A stretch of DNA of 64,000 nucleotides from Planktosalinus sp963977065. Its GTDB lineage: Bacteria > Bacteroidota > Bacteroidia > Flavobacteriales > Flavobacteriaceae. The position numbers were made by a program, and so were the translations under genes. Location: positions 1-64,000 of the forward strand of contig CAXBNF010000002.1 in NCBI GenBank assembly GCA_963977065.1. The letters run 5' to 3'. Below, one piece after another: positions 48,738 through 56,485 of this stretch. The stretch's first letter is position 1. Every line of letters begins with the position of its first letter. The notes beneath the pieces are model-generated. The model had not been told where the DNA came from and searched no databases. It was given only the letters and a program-made list of their open reading frames with translations.

Positions 48738-49106
48738 ATGAAAAAAATTGTATTAATATTGTTTGTAGGACTTATTGGTTTTGCTACACAAGCTCAAACG
48801 GCAAAGATAACTTTTGAAGAAACCACTATTGATTATGGTGAAATTGAGAAAGGTGCCGATGGTGTGAGAGTATTTAAATTAACAAACACGGGTGATGCGC
48901 CACTAGTTATTGAGGATATCAAGTCAACTTGTGGTTGTACCATTCCTAAAAAACCAGCCGGCCCCATAATGCCCGGAGCTTCAGACAGCATTGAAGTAAA
49001 ATATGACACAAATCGTGTTGGTCCAATAAGACGTGCAATTAGTGTGTACTCAAATGCAGATGAACCCATAGTTACTTTAAACATTAGAGGAAACGTAAAA
49101 GGGTAA
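48738..49106 (+). CDS. DUF1573 exported protein
   Basis: This 122-residue protein has a signal peptide (IVLILFVGLIGFATQAQ) and a single Ig-like (ASH-type) DUF1573 domain with the characteristic GEIEKGADGVRVFKLTNTGDAPLVIEDIKSTCGCTIPKKPAGPI. The paired cysteines of CGC are typical. The family is common in Bacteroidota, periplasmic or surface-attached, of unknown role. It is monocistronic with its own terminator. Confidence 0.9.
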   Translation: MKKIVLILFVGLIGFATQAQTAKITFEETTIDYGEIEKGADGVRVFKLTNTGDAPLVIEDIKSTCGCTIPKKPAGPIMPGASDSIEVKYDTNRVGPIRRAISVYSNADEPIVTLNIRGNVKG

Positions 49107-49130
49107 AAAAATACTTTAATTATATAATTT

Positions 49131-49162
49131 AAAGTCCTCTTTTTTAAAGAGGACTTTTTTAT
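49131..49162. terminator. Strong terminator after the DUF1573 gene
   Basis: The 12-bp perfect stem AAAGTCCTCTTT/AAAGAGGACTTT (49131-49142 with 49146-49157) has a 3-nt loop and a T run. A-rich sequence on the left means it can also act for the convergent gene at 49159. Confidence 0.9.
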
Positions 49163-50496
49163 TGGATATCTTTCAACTCAAATTTTACTTGCTGTTCAAC
49201 TCCATTTCTTAAAATTTTCATCCGAATTATTTTTCCTTCTTTATTGTAAAACAATTGGTTAAGTTCATTGAGGGTGTATTGATATGCCGGTTTTCTGTTG
49301 ACCTCTAGTATTTCATCTCCCACCCTCACACCCGCCAGAGACGCCGGCGAATTTTCTCTTACTTCAATGACTTCAAAGAGTTGTTTCAAATTCAATTCGA
49401 TGTTTGAACTTAGGTTGAGACTAAAAACATTCATGGTTTCATTTTGGTTTAAATTATAGGCATCCGGTTTAATTCCACTTCTTTCTTTTACAAGTGCAAA
49501 TCCACCGTGTTGCAAAGTGAGTCCACTCATATTGTAATGAAATGGGTCCTTAAAAAAACTGTTTTTCTTTAAAGTTAAATGGGAATTTTTATAATCGATA
49601 GTCCAATTAAAACGCTTTAAAATTTCGCCGCCAATGCTGCCGTTCCTGTTGCCCAAATCTTCTATGACATCCAAAAATTCAATGTCAGGATAAGAAGTAT
49701 TAACTTGTTCCAATTCATATTGACCCAAAATAAAACCATCAACTTTTGAGCGCTTTCCATATATACTACCATTGATTCCAAGTCCCAAATAATCCTCAAA
49801 TGCATCCTCAGGAACACGAATTCCCTCCTCGCTGTTTTCAAATAACCACAACCCATCTCCAGATCCGGAATCAATCAACAAATTGACATTTCTTAAGGTG
49901 TCCTCTTCAATAAATTGTGCGGCTACATAAGGTTTGTTTTTATAAATTACAAGGTTTTTCTCAACACATTTTCGACAGCTCCTTTTTTTAAAATGTTCCG
50001 CTAAGGTAAAACGCATTCGTTCTCTTGAATTATTAATTTCAACAACAAAATCCTTTAAAAAATCGGCGCCAATAATACCGTGAACAGGATAGCCCAATCG
50101 GGATGAAAAGCTCAACGCCCCGTCAAATACAACATAAATAGTTTGATTGGTACTTGTTGCTTTACCAATTTGGATGGTGTTCCCATCAGATTTGAGTGCA
50201 TCAACCGGTTCACCTTTTCCCAGACCTCTCAATTTAATGACTTGATAGTTAAATAACTCTATAGAATCTGTGTCCTCAAAACTAAAAATAACCGTTGAGG
50301 AAGCCCCGGTATCCAGTAAAAAAGTTAAAGGGACATTGTTTACTTTAACGGGTACTAAAATCAAGTTATTGATGAGTTTGAAATTCACTTTATCTCTGAC
50401 TTTATTTTTTGCAAACTCAAAATTTCCCTGACCCCATAGCATAATGGAAAACAGGATAAAAAGGATGGAAAACAGTTGTTTAAACTTAAAATTCAA
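49159..50496 (-). CDS. Retropepsin-like aspartyl protease with PDZ domain
   Basis: This 445-residue exported protein has a signal peptide (LFSILFILFSIMLWGQ). Two aspartyl-protease half-sites follow: FLLDTGASSTVI (Asp62) and LLIDSGSGDGLWLF (Asp209). A C-terminal PDZ domain (about 370-445, VIEVRENSPASLAGVRVGDEILEVNRKP) completes it. Two active-site motifs in one chain make it pepsin-like in layout, but the motifs are of retropepsin type. It is probably periplasmic. The substrate is unknown. Cys174 and Cys177 (SCRKC) lie between the lobes. Confidence 0.88.
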   Translation of the reverse strand: MNFKFKQLFSILFILFSIMLWGQGNFEFAKNKVRDKVNFKLINNLILVPVKVNNVPLTFLLDTGASSTVIFSFEDTDSIELFNYQVIKLRGLGKGEPVDALKSDGNTIQIGKATSTNQTIYVVFDGALSFSSRLGYPVHGIIGADFLKDFVVEINNSRERMRFTLAEHFKKRSCRKCVEKNLVIYKNKPYVAAQFIEEDTLRNVNLLIDSGSGDGLWLFENSEEGIRVPEDAFEDYLGLGINGSIYGKRSKVDGFILGQYELEQVNTSYPDIEFLDVIEDLGNRNGSIGGEILKRFNWTIDYKNSHLTLKKNSFFKDPFHYNMSGLTLQHGGFALVKERSGIKPDAYNLNQNETMNVFSLNLSSNIELNLKQLFEVIEVRENSPASLAGVRVGDEILEVNRKPAYQYTLNELNQLFYNKEGKIIRMKILRNGVEQQVKFELKDIQ

Positions 50497-50604
50497 GACG
50501 TGTCTTTTATAATTAATTGGAGTGCTTATTATTACAATCTTAAAGAAATCTTTGAGGAAATCTTAATTATATTTTGCAACTTTGTAAGCTAAAAATACAA
50601 CAAA

Positions 50605-51795
50605 ATGCCACAAATTTCTAATAAAGGAAAGTTAATGCCAGAGTCTCCCATAAGAAAGTTAGTGCCTTATGCAGACTTAGCGCAACAAAGAGGTCGAAAA
50701 ATTTATTATCTAAACATTGGTCAACCCGATATCAAAACTCCTGAAGTTGCTTTAAATGCGATTAAAAACAACGATATCTCTGTATTATCATACAGTCATT
50801 CTGCCGGTTTTGAAAGTTATAGAAAAAAACTGGCAACTTACTATAAAACCATTGAACCCAATATAACTTCAGAGAATATTATAGTTACTACAGGTGGTTC
50901 TGAGGCGCTACTTTTTGCAATGGGAAGCATTGCAGATGCAGATGATGAAATTATTATCCCAGAACCGTTTTATGCAAATTACAACGGCTTTGCAACCGCC
51001 AGTGGTGTGAAAGTTGTTCCTGTAATTTCTTCTATCGAAAATAATTTTGGATTGCCTCCCGTTTCTGAATTTGAAAAACTCATTTCACCAAAAACAAAGG
51101 CTATTTTAATTTGTAATCCAGGTAATCCCACAGGTTATTTATATTCAAAAGAAGAAATTGATCAGCTCGCCACTTTGGTTAAAAAGCACGATTTGTTTTT
51201 AATCGCTGATGAAGTTTATAGAGAGTTTGCCTATGACGGCCTGCAACACCATTCAATTTTAGCTGTTCCAGGTATTGATGAAAACGCCATTGTGATTGAC
51301 TCTGTTTCAAAAAGATACAGTATGTGTGGTGCACGTATAGGATGTCTTGTTTCTAAAAACAAAGAAATCATGGCAACAGCCATGAAATTTGCACAAGCGC
51401 GATTGAGCCCACCTACCTTTGCTCAAATTGCCAGCGAGGCTGCTTTAGAAACCCCACAATCTTATTTTGACGATGTCATCACTGAATACAAAGACCGCAG
51501 GGATCTACTGGTATCTGAGCTTAGAAAAATTCCCAATGTAAAAGTGGCAAACCCCGGTGGCGCCTTTTATTGCATTGCAGAGTTACCGGTGAAAGACGCC
51601 GATGATTTTGCCCGCTGGTTGCTAGAAGAATTTGAATACAATAACGAAACAGTGATGGTCGCCCCCGCCGCCGGATTTTACTCCACCCCCGGTGCCGGAA
51701 AAAACCAGGTGCGCATCGCTTATGTTCTTAAAAAAGAAGACCTGCAAAGCGCCGTGAACATTTTAAAAGTAGCCCTTGAACACTATAAAGGTTGA
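50605..51795 (+). CDS. Class I pyridoxal-phosphate aminotransferase (probably aspartate aminotransferase)
   Basis: This 396-residue cytoplasmic enzyme transfers amino groups between aspartate or another amino acid and 2-oxoglutarate. PLP-binding features are VTTGGSEALLFAMG, CNPGNPTGYLYS, IADEVYREFAYDG and DSVSKRYSMCGARIG with Schiff-base lysine Lys236. Length fits the family; substrate choice cannot be settled by sequence alone. Its TGA stop overlaps the TTG start of murB, so both may be co-translated. Confidence 0.9.
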   Translation: MPQISNKGKLMPESPIRKLVPYADLAQQRGRKIYYLNIGQPDIKTPEVALNAIKNNDISVLSYSHSAGFESYRKKLATYYKTIEPNITSENIIVTTGGSEALLFAMGSIADADDEIIIPEPFYANYNGFATASGVKVVPVISSIENNFGLPPVSEFEKLISPKTKAILICNPGNPTGYLYSKEEIDQLATLVKKHDLFLIADEVYREFAYDGLQHHSILAVPGIDENAIVIDSVSKRYSMCGARIGCLVSKNKEIMATAMKFAQARLSPPTFAQIASEAALETPQSYFDDVITEYKDRRDLLVSELRKIPNVKVANPGGAFYCIAELPVKDADDFARWLLEEFEYNNETVMVAPAAGFYSTPGAGKNQVRIAYVLKKEDLQSAVNILKVALEHYKG

Positions 51796-52808
51796 TACAA
51801 ATTGTAGAAAATAAAAATCTAAAACAATACAACACTTTTGGTGTAAACGCTTACGCGAAATACTTTGCAGAAGTGAACACGGTTGAGGAGCTTCGTAAGA
51901 TACTTCAAGACACGCGTTTTCCTGAAAAATTCATTTTAGGTGGCGGCAGCAATATGCTGCTCACCGTAGATATAAATGCTTTAGTGATTCACATCAACCT
52001 AAAAGGAATCTCCATTGATTTTGAAGATGACCACTGTGTACACCTCAAAATAATGGCCGGTGAAAACTGGCACCAACTAGTTTTGCATTGTCTTGAAAAT
52101 AACTATGGCGGGATTGAAAACTTATCCCTCATTCCTGGAAATACTGGGACTGCACCCATTCAAAACATTGGCGCTTATGGTGTCGAACTCAAAGATGTTT
52201 TTGTGTCTTGTGAAGCGATGCACACTGAGAGTTGTGAAATGAAAACATTTGATTTAGACGCGTGTCAATTTGGTTACCGCAGTTCGCTGTTCAAAACAAC
52301 TGAAAAAGGCAACTACATCATCACGAGTGTTACGCTAAAGCTCAGTAAAAAAGACCATAATATCAATGTGGGTTATGGAGCCATTCAGGAAGAATTATTG
52401 AAAATGAATGTTGAAAAACCCACAATTCAAGATGTTTCAAAAGCGGTGATTACTATTAGACAATCCAAATTACCAGACCCCAATGTGTTGGGTAACAGTG
52501 GTAGTTTTTTTAAAAACCCGGTGATTGACAACCCTTCATTTGAAGCGTTTATTTCCCGATTTCCGGAGGCGCCTTTTTACAAGGTTTCAGAAAGTGAATA
52601 CAAAATACCTGCGGGCTGGCTCATTGAACAGGCAGGCTTTAAAGGCAAGCGCTTTGGTGATGCCGGTGTCCACGCTAAACAAGCATTGGTACTCGTTAAT
52701 TATGGCAACGCCACGGGAGCTGAAATTCTGGAACTTTCAGAAAAAATAAAGAAAACCGTTTTGGAACGTTTTGGTATTGCCATTGAGGCGGAGGTGAATG
52801 TGGTGTAG
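51792..52808 (+). CDS. murB: UDP-N-acetylenolpyruvoylglucosamine reductase
   Basis: This 338-residue cytoplasmic flavoenzyme makes UDP-N-acetylmuramate for peptidoglycan. FAD-binding motifs are NTFGVNAYAKYFAEV near the N-terminus, FILGGGSNMLL, LSLIPGNTGTAPIQNIGAYGVEL and FGYRSSLFK. The catalytic serine lies in LGNSGSFFKNPVI. The long type I (E. coli-like) architecture is present. The start is a TTG overlapping the stop of the aminotransferase; no ATG gives a complete N-terminus. Confidence 0.95.
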   Translation: MIQIVENKNLKQYNTFGVNAYAKYFAEVNTVEELRKILQDTRFPEKFILGGGSNMLLTVDINALVIHINLKGISIDFEDDHCVHLKIMAGENWHQLVLHCLENNYGGIENLSLIPGNTGTAPIQNIGAYGVELKDVFVSCEAMHTESCEMKTFDLDACQFGYRSSLFKTTEKGNYIITSVTLKLSKKDHNINVGYGAIQEELLKMNVEKPTIQDVSKAVITIRQSKLPDPNVLGNSGSFFKNPVIDNPSFEAFISRFPEAPFYKVSESEYKIPAGWLIEQAGFKGKRFGDAGVHAKQALVLVNYGNATGAEILELSEKIKKTVLERFGIAIEAEVNVV

Positions 52809-52861
52809 GTAAGACTAGATCTGTTTGGGCTATAGCGGCACATTTTCCACAAGTGGTTTAA

Positions 52862-53356
52862 CTAACTGAAATTAAGATTGATTTTTGATCCATTTTGTAT
52901 ATGATAGATTTTTTCTAATATTTCCACTAAATCTTCAAAAACTTGAGGACAATCTGATTTATTTTTTAATGAGTATTTTTTTGAAAAGTTTAAAGTAGAA
53001 TGTCCATTTTCCTGAACCTTATTCGGAGGCAAAAAATTTAAACTTAATAATTTATTCAAATTAAGAGGGTCAATTTTTTTATTTTCAATTAAATTTTCAT
53101 TACTTATTGATTCTACATATAGGTCATTTGATTCAGGCATTGACATATATTGAACATAATAATAATCAAAATAATAATCAAAAATTACAACAAAATATCT
53201 GTATCTAGAATAGTTTTCAATCACATCTAAAAAATCTCTCTCAAATAAATTTTTCTCATCAGGCCAATTATACTCATTTTTTATTTCTTTTCTGAATATA
53301 TGTCTATAGATAAAATAGGATAGAAGCCCTAAAACACAAATTAATACAATTACCAT
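52862..53356 (-). CDS. Small membrane-anchored protein, unknown, accessory-looking
   Basis: This 164-residue protein has one N-terminal membrane helix (VIVLICVLGLLSYFIY) and a soluble domain unusually rich in Tyr, Asn and Phe (YSRYRYFVVIFDYYFDYYYVQY). The gene is more AT-rich than its neighbours and lies in a patch with higBA between core genes murB and 54401. No family was recognised. Proteins of this size and composition are sometimes immunity or orphan accessory proteins, but nothing here proves it. It has no evident terminator or close operon partner. Confidence 0.55.
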   Translation of the reverse strand: MVIVLICVLGLLSYFIYRHIFRKEIKNEYNWPDEKNLFERDFLDVIENYSRYRYFVVIFDYYFDYYYVQYMSMPESNDLYVESISNENLIENKKIDPLNLNKLLSLNFLPPNKVQENGHSTLNFSKKYSLKNKSDCPQVFEDLVEILEKIYHIQNGSKINLNFS

Positions 53357-53506
53357 ATAAATTATTTTTTATTATGATTTAGGACCGCAAGTAGTTTCAT
53401 AAAAAAACATTAAAAAGTCCTTTTCCACCAACCAAAATACTAAAAAACAATAACACAATCCATCAATCCTTTTCAATATACCATTATAAATAATCTCATT
53501 AAGGCT

Positions 53507-53866
53507 TTAAACCCCCAAAACAATTGATGCATCAATGCTTAATTTTCTACTTATTTCCCTTGCAACATTTAAAGGTGGTTCGCTTTTTCCATTGAGGTAT
53601 TCACTCACTCTTGATGTACTTACACCTAAAAGCTCAGACAAGCGTTTTTGGTTCAAACCCATTTCTGCCATACGCAACTTGACAACTTCAACCAATGCGG
53701 GTTTTTGAATAGGATAAGTTCGTTCCTCATAATCAGCTATTAGGTCAGATAAGATATTTAACTCAATATAACCTTTAGCATCTGTGTTTTCTATGTTGTT
53801 GGTATCTTGGAGGAGTGTTTCGATACGTTCAACAATAGCGTTATATTCTTTTTCTGTTTGTATCAT
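53507..53866 (-). CDS. higA: HigA-type antitoxin (XRE helix-turn-helix)
   Basis: This 119-residue DNA-binding antitoxin has an N-terminal helical region (about 1-58) that should bind the toxin. The C-terminal XRE domain reads VVKLRMAEMGLNQKRLSELLGVSTSRVSEYLNGKSEPPLNVAREISRKL, with the recognition helix around STSRVSEYLNG. It follows the toxin gene by 2 bp (toxin-first order, typical of higBA). It likely represses the operon through the palindrome at 54213-54231. Confidence 0.9.
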   Translation of the reverse strand: MIQTEKEYNAIVERIETLLQDTNNIENTDAKGYIELNILSDLIADYEERTYPIQKPALVEVVKLRMAEMGLNQKRLSELLGVSTSRVSEYLNGKSEPPLNVAREISRKLSIDASIVLGV

Positions 53867-53868
53867 TA

Positions 53869-54165
53869 CTATATGTTTTTAATATCTTTAATCTTACTGT
53901 ATTCTGAGTGTGTCCCTATAAAGCGGATGTAAACTTTTTTTGCATAGAATGAAATAATGGCCACCAGTCTGTAATCGTTTCCTTTAATATTAAAAACATA
54001 GCGATTATTGCCCACATAATCTGCACTGTTAAAGGATTGTTTAACCTCGTTGAAGTTGTTCCATTCTTTTGCCCTTACGGTATGATACCAAAAAGACAAA
54101 GGGCTTTCTGCATCTGCATACTTCTTTGAAAACTCCAGTATTCTTTTATACGTTACTATTCGCAT
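53869..54165 (-). CDS. higB: HigB-type mRNA interferase toxin
   Basis: This 98-residue protein of the HigB (RelE-like) family has YADAESPLSFWYHTVRAKEWNNFNEVKQSFNSADYVGNNRYVFNIKGNDYRLVAIISF and the terminal RFIGTHSEYSKI. These match the HigB_toxin family, which cleaves mRNA on the ribosome. It is the first gene of the operon, starting about 20 nt after the inferred transcription start. No truncation is visible, so the pair should be functional. Confidence 0.9.
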   Translation of the reverse strand: MRIVTYKRILEFSKKYADAESPLSFWYHTVRAKEWNNFNEVKQSFNSADYVGNNRYVFNIKGNDYRLVAIISFYAKKVYIRFIGTHSEYSKIKDIKNI

Positions 54166-54188
54166 CTTTAAACTTCAACAAGTTTTAA

Positions 54189-54217
54189 CAAAGGTAATAG
54201 TTTATTTTGAGATACAA
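54189..54217 (-). promoter_or_regulatory. higBA promoter (-7 TACCTTTG, -33 TTG)
   Basis: On the minus strand a perfect -7 element TACCTTTG (54189-54196) is preceded, 18 bp upstream, by TTG (54215-54217). This is close to the spacing of Bacteroidota promoters. The -33 element lies inside the palindrome at 54213-54231. Confidence 0.65.
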
Positions 54218-54231
54218 AATATTATTTTGTA
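54213..54231. promoter_or_regulatory. Probable HigA operator
   Basis: The perfect inverted repeat TACAAAAT-ATT-ATTTTGTA (8-bp half-sites, 3-bp centre) lies 48 bp upstream of higB and overlaps the -33 promoter element. Binding of the antitoxin here would block transcription of the operon. Confidence 0.7.
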
Positions 54232-54376
54232 ATATGAAACTTTAGGGTTAGTATGAAGATTTGATATTTTCCGAAAAATTGCCAAATCCAAAACTTACCC
54301 GTTTTTAACACCTATCAGATTTGAATTTTATCAAAATTTTACACAACGATTAATACCAATTCTTTTCACATTTTCC

Positions 54377-54384
54377 TATCTTTG
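54377..54384 (+). promoter_or_regulatory. -7 promoter element TATCTTTG
   Basis: This is a perfect TAnnTTTG match, ending 16 bp before the ATG at 54401. It probably drives the small Cys protein, the glycosyltransferase and the sigma factor as one operon. Confidence 0.6.
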
Positions 54385-54400
54385 CAGTAAAGTTACTATC

Positions 54401-54604
54401 ATGAAATTATTTTTAATCACACTCGCACTTTTAGGACTTGCTATCGCAGGCATTGCTATAAAAATCTGGGCGAAAAAAGACGGTAAATTTGCAGGCACTT
54501 GCGCCAGCCAAAGTCCGTTTTTAAATAAGGAAGGTGAGTCTTGTGGTTTTTGCGGTAAAACTCCTGACCAGTTTGACAATTGCACTGAAGAAGTTCACTC
54601 TTAA
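54401..54604 (+). CDS. Small membrane protein with four cysteines, unknown
   Basis: This 67-residue protein has an N-terminal membrane helix (LFLITLALLGLAIAGIAI), a basic stop-transfer (KIWAKKDGK) and a 40-residue tail with CASQ, CGFC and NCTE, four cysteines that could bind zinc or an iron-sulfur cluster. It is the first gene of a run with the glycosyltransferase (18 bp later). Similar short proteins occur in Flavobacteria, from memory, but no function is known. Confidence 0.75.
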   Translation: MKLFLITLALLGLAIAGIAIKIWAKKDGKFAGTCASQSPFLNKEGESCGFCGKTPDQFDNCTEEVHS

Positions 54605-54622
54605 AATCGTTACTCCACTTTT

Positions 54623-55723
54623 ATGTTTTCAACACTGCTCATTGCTTTTGCTGTTGTTGTCGTTGTAAACTGTATTTTCTATTTGCTCTTTGGCAACTAT
54701 GCATTTGCCAAATCTTCACAACCTACTTTACAAAGTAAAATACCGGTTTCGGTGATTGTTTGTTCAAAAAATGAAGCTGAAAACCTAAAAAATAACATCC
54801 CGCTATGGCTTGCTCAAGACTATCCAAATTTTGAATTAATCCTTGTTAATGATGCTTCGGTCGATGCCACCCTAGATGTAATTGAGCATTTTGCAGAGAA
54901 AGATTCAAGAGTCAAAATCGTCAATGTAGAAAATAATGAAGCTTTTTGGGCCAATAAAAAATATGCGCTCACACTGGGGATTAAAAAAGCCAAAAACAAT
55001 CATCTTCTCTTCACTGATGCTGATTGTAAACCGGCCTCCAATCTTTGGATTCAACAAATGGCAAATCACTTCAGTAATGAAAAACAATTAGTGCTGGGTT
55101 ATGGTGCTTACGCAAAAGAAAAAAGCTTTTTAAATAAACTGGTACGCTATGAAACTGCTATGGCAGCATTGCAATATTTTGGCTTTGCAAAACTCGGGTT
55201 GCCATATATGGGGGTAGGTAGAAACCTGGGGTATACAGCAAATTTATTCTATGAAAATAATGGTTTTATGAGCCATATGTATATACGCTCAGGTGATGAT
55301 GATTTGTTTGTCAATCAAGCTGCAACCCAATCAAATTTTGCGATTTGTGACTCCCCGGAAAGTTTCACCATCTCAACACCCAAGAAAAGCTGGAAAAGTC
55401 TTTTCAATCAAAAAAGAAGGCATCTCACAACAGCTACTCATTATAAACTTTCACACAAAATAATACTTGGAGCGTTTTATCTATCCAATGTTTTATTCTG
55501 GATAGGTTTACTGGTTTCATTTATTTTTTTAAGTTGGGAAATCATTTTGGCATTTCTACTGTTCAGGTTGCTGCTTCAATATATCGTGGTTGTAAAAGCA
55601 CTTAAAAAATTAAGAGAAAACGATCTGGTTTATTTTGTTTCTATACTTGAAATTGTGATGATTTGCTTTCAAATGGTTATCTTTATAACCAATCTTTTTT
55701 CAAAGCCTAAACATTGGAAGTAA
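54623..55723 (+). CDS. Membrane-bound family 2 glycosyltransferase
   Basis: This 366-residue protein has an N-terminal membrane helix (about 1-23). A GT-A catalytic domain follows, with VSVIVCSKNEAENLKNNIPLWLAQDYPNFELILVNDAS and the nucleotide-sugar-binding LLFTDADCKP (DxD-like). QKRRHLTTATHY near residue 267 resembles a QxxRW-type motif. Two or three C-terminal membrane helices complete it. It adds a sugar to an envelope lipid or polymer; acceptor and donor are unknown. It overlaps the sigma factor start by 10 bp. Confidence 0.88.
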   Translation: MFSTLLIAFAVVVVVNCIFYLLFGNYAFAKSSQPTLQSKIPVSVIVCSKNEAENLKNNIPLWLAQDYPNFELILVNDASVDATLDVIEHFAEKDSRVKIVNVENNEAFWANKKYALTLGIKKAKNNHLLFTDADCKPASNLWIQQMANHFSNEKQLVLGYGAYAKEKSFLNKLVRYETAMAALQYFGFAKLGLPYMGVGRNLGYTANLFYENNGFMSHMYIRSGDDDLFVNQAATQSNFAICDSPESFTISTPKKSWKSLFNQKRRHLTTATHYKLSHKIILGAFYLSNVLFWIGLLVSFIFLSWEIILAFLLFRLLLQYIVVVKALKKLRENDLVYFVSILEIVMICFQMVIFITNLFSKPKHWK

Positions 55724-56286
55724 ACAAAAAAAAACTTCTGGAACAAATTCAACAAGCTAAAATTGGCAAGCAAACTGCTTTCAACTTTTTACTGGATACG
55801 TATTGGAATGAAGTTTTTGCTTTTCAATTAATCAGGCTTAGAAATGAGTATGAAGCTGAGGAAATCACGATAGAAACTTTCGCGAAAGCGTTTGACAAAA
55901 TAAACACATTCAAGGAAGAATACACTTTTAGCACCTGGCTGATTACCATTTCAAAAAACATACATATTGACAAGCTGCGAAAGAATAAATCAAACATTGA
56001 CACCCAAAACTCGGCCGCTTTAGAGAAACAAATTCAAAAGATTGCAGACGACTCCCCCTCACCTGAAGATAATTTAATCACACAACAAAACCTTGCTGAG
56101 CTGTTACAATTTATCAAACTTTTAAAACCACACTATCAGGAAGTGATTAATCTGAGGTATTTTCAGGAAATGAGTTATAAGGAAATCGCAGAAAAACTCG
56201 ATGAACCCATTAATAATATCAAGGTAAAACTGCTTCGTTCAAAAAAATTACTTTCGGAAATTATTACTTCCAAAAGGTCTCAATAG
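55714..56286 (+). CDS. Sigma-70 family (ECF-type) RNA polymerase sigma factor
   Basis: This 190-residue protein has sigma region 2 (about 25-95: FNFLLDTYWNEVFAFQLIRLRNEYEAEEITIETFAKAFDKI and FSTWLITISKNIHIDKLRKNKS) and region 4 (about 130-185: LLKPHYQEVINLRYFQEMSYKEIAEKLDEPINNIKVKLLRSKKLL). Promoter specificity is unknown. No anti-sigma factor gene is adjacent, which is unusual for typical ECF pairs. The TTG start overlaps the glycosyltransferase end; the reading frame gives a complete region 2. Confidence 0.88.
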   Translation: MEVNKKKLLEQIQQAKIGKQTAFNFLLDTYWNEVFAFQLIRLRNEYEAEEITIETFAKAFDKINTFKEEYTFSTWLITISKNIHIDKLRKNKSNIDTQNSAALEKQIQKIADDSPSPEDNLITQQNLAELLQFIKLLKPHYQEVINLRYFQEMSYKEIAEKLDEPINNIKVKLLRSKKLLSEIITSKRSQ

Positions 56287-56289
56287 ATT

Positions 56290-56339
56290 TTAGACCTGAA
56301 ATATTAGACGTTAGGCACTAATTTCTTAGACTTAACAAA
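56290..56339 (+). repeat. Degenerate TTAGACN heptamer array
   Basis: In register 7-bp units TTAGACC (56290), TGAAATA (56297), TTAGACG (56304), TTAGGCA (56311) and CTAATTT (56318) are followed by a 1-bp shift and TTAGACT (56326). The units are degenerate, so this is a weaker case than the arrays at 5011 or 19492. It lies in the gap between the sigma factor and lipA. Confidence 0.5.
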
Positions 56340-56462
56340 ACTCAAAAGGACCCATCCTTCAACGCTTATGGCGACTTCAGATGGCAAGGCAAATTGAATA
56401 ATCCAAACACAAAAACTCACAAACTCACAGCTGGAACAACCAAAAAATCGCCAATCTTTTTG

Positions 56463-56470
56463 TACATTTG
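56463..56470 (+). promoter_or_regulatory. -7 promoter element TACATTTG of lipA
   Basis: This perfect TAnnTTTG match overlaps the in-frame TTG at 56468. It rules that TTG out as the lipA start and supports ATG 56486, 15 bp downstream. Confidence 0.65.
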
Positions 56471-56485
56471 CACGCAATTAAGCCT

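Noticed and set aside
56468..56485. TTG start for lipA
   Set aside because: The TTG is within the perfect -7 promoter element TACATTTG, so it would not be transcribed.
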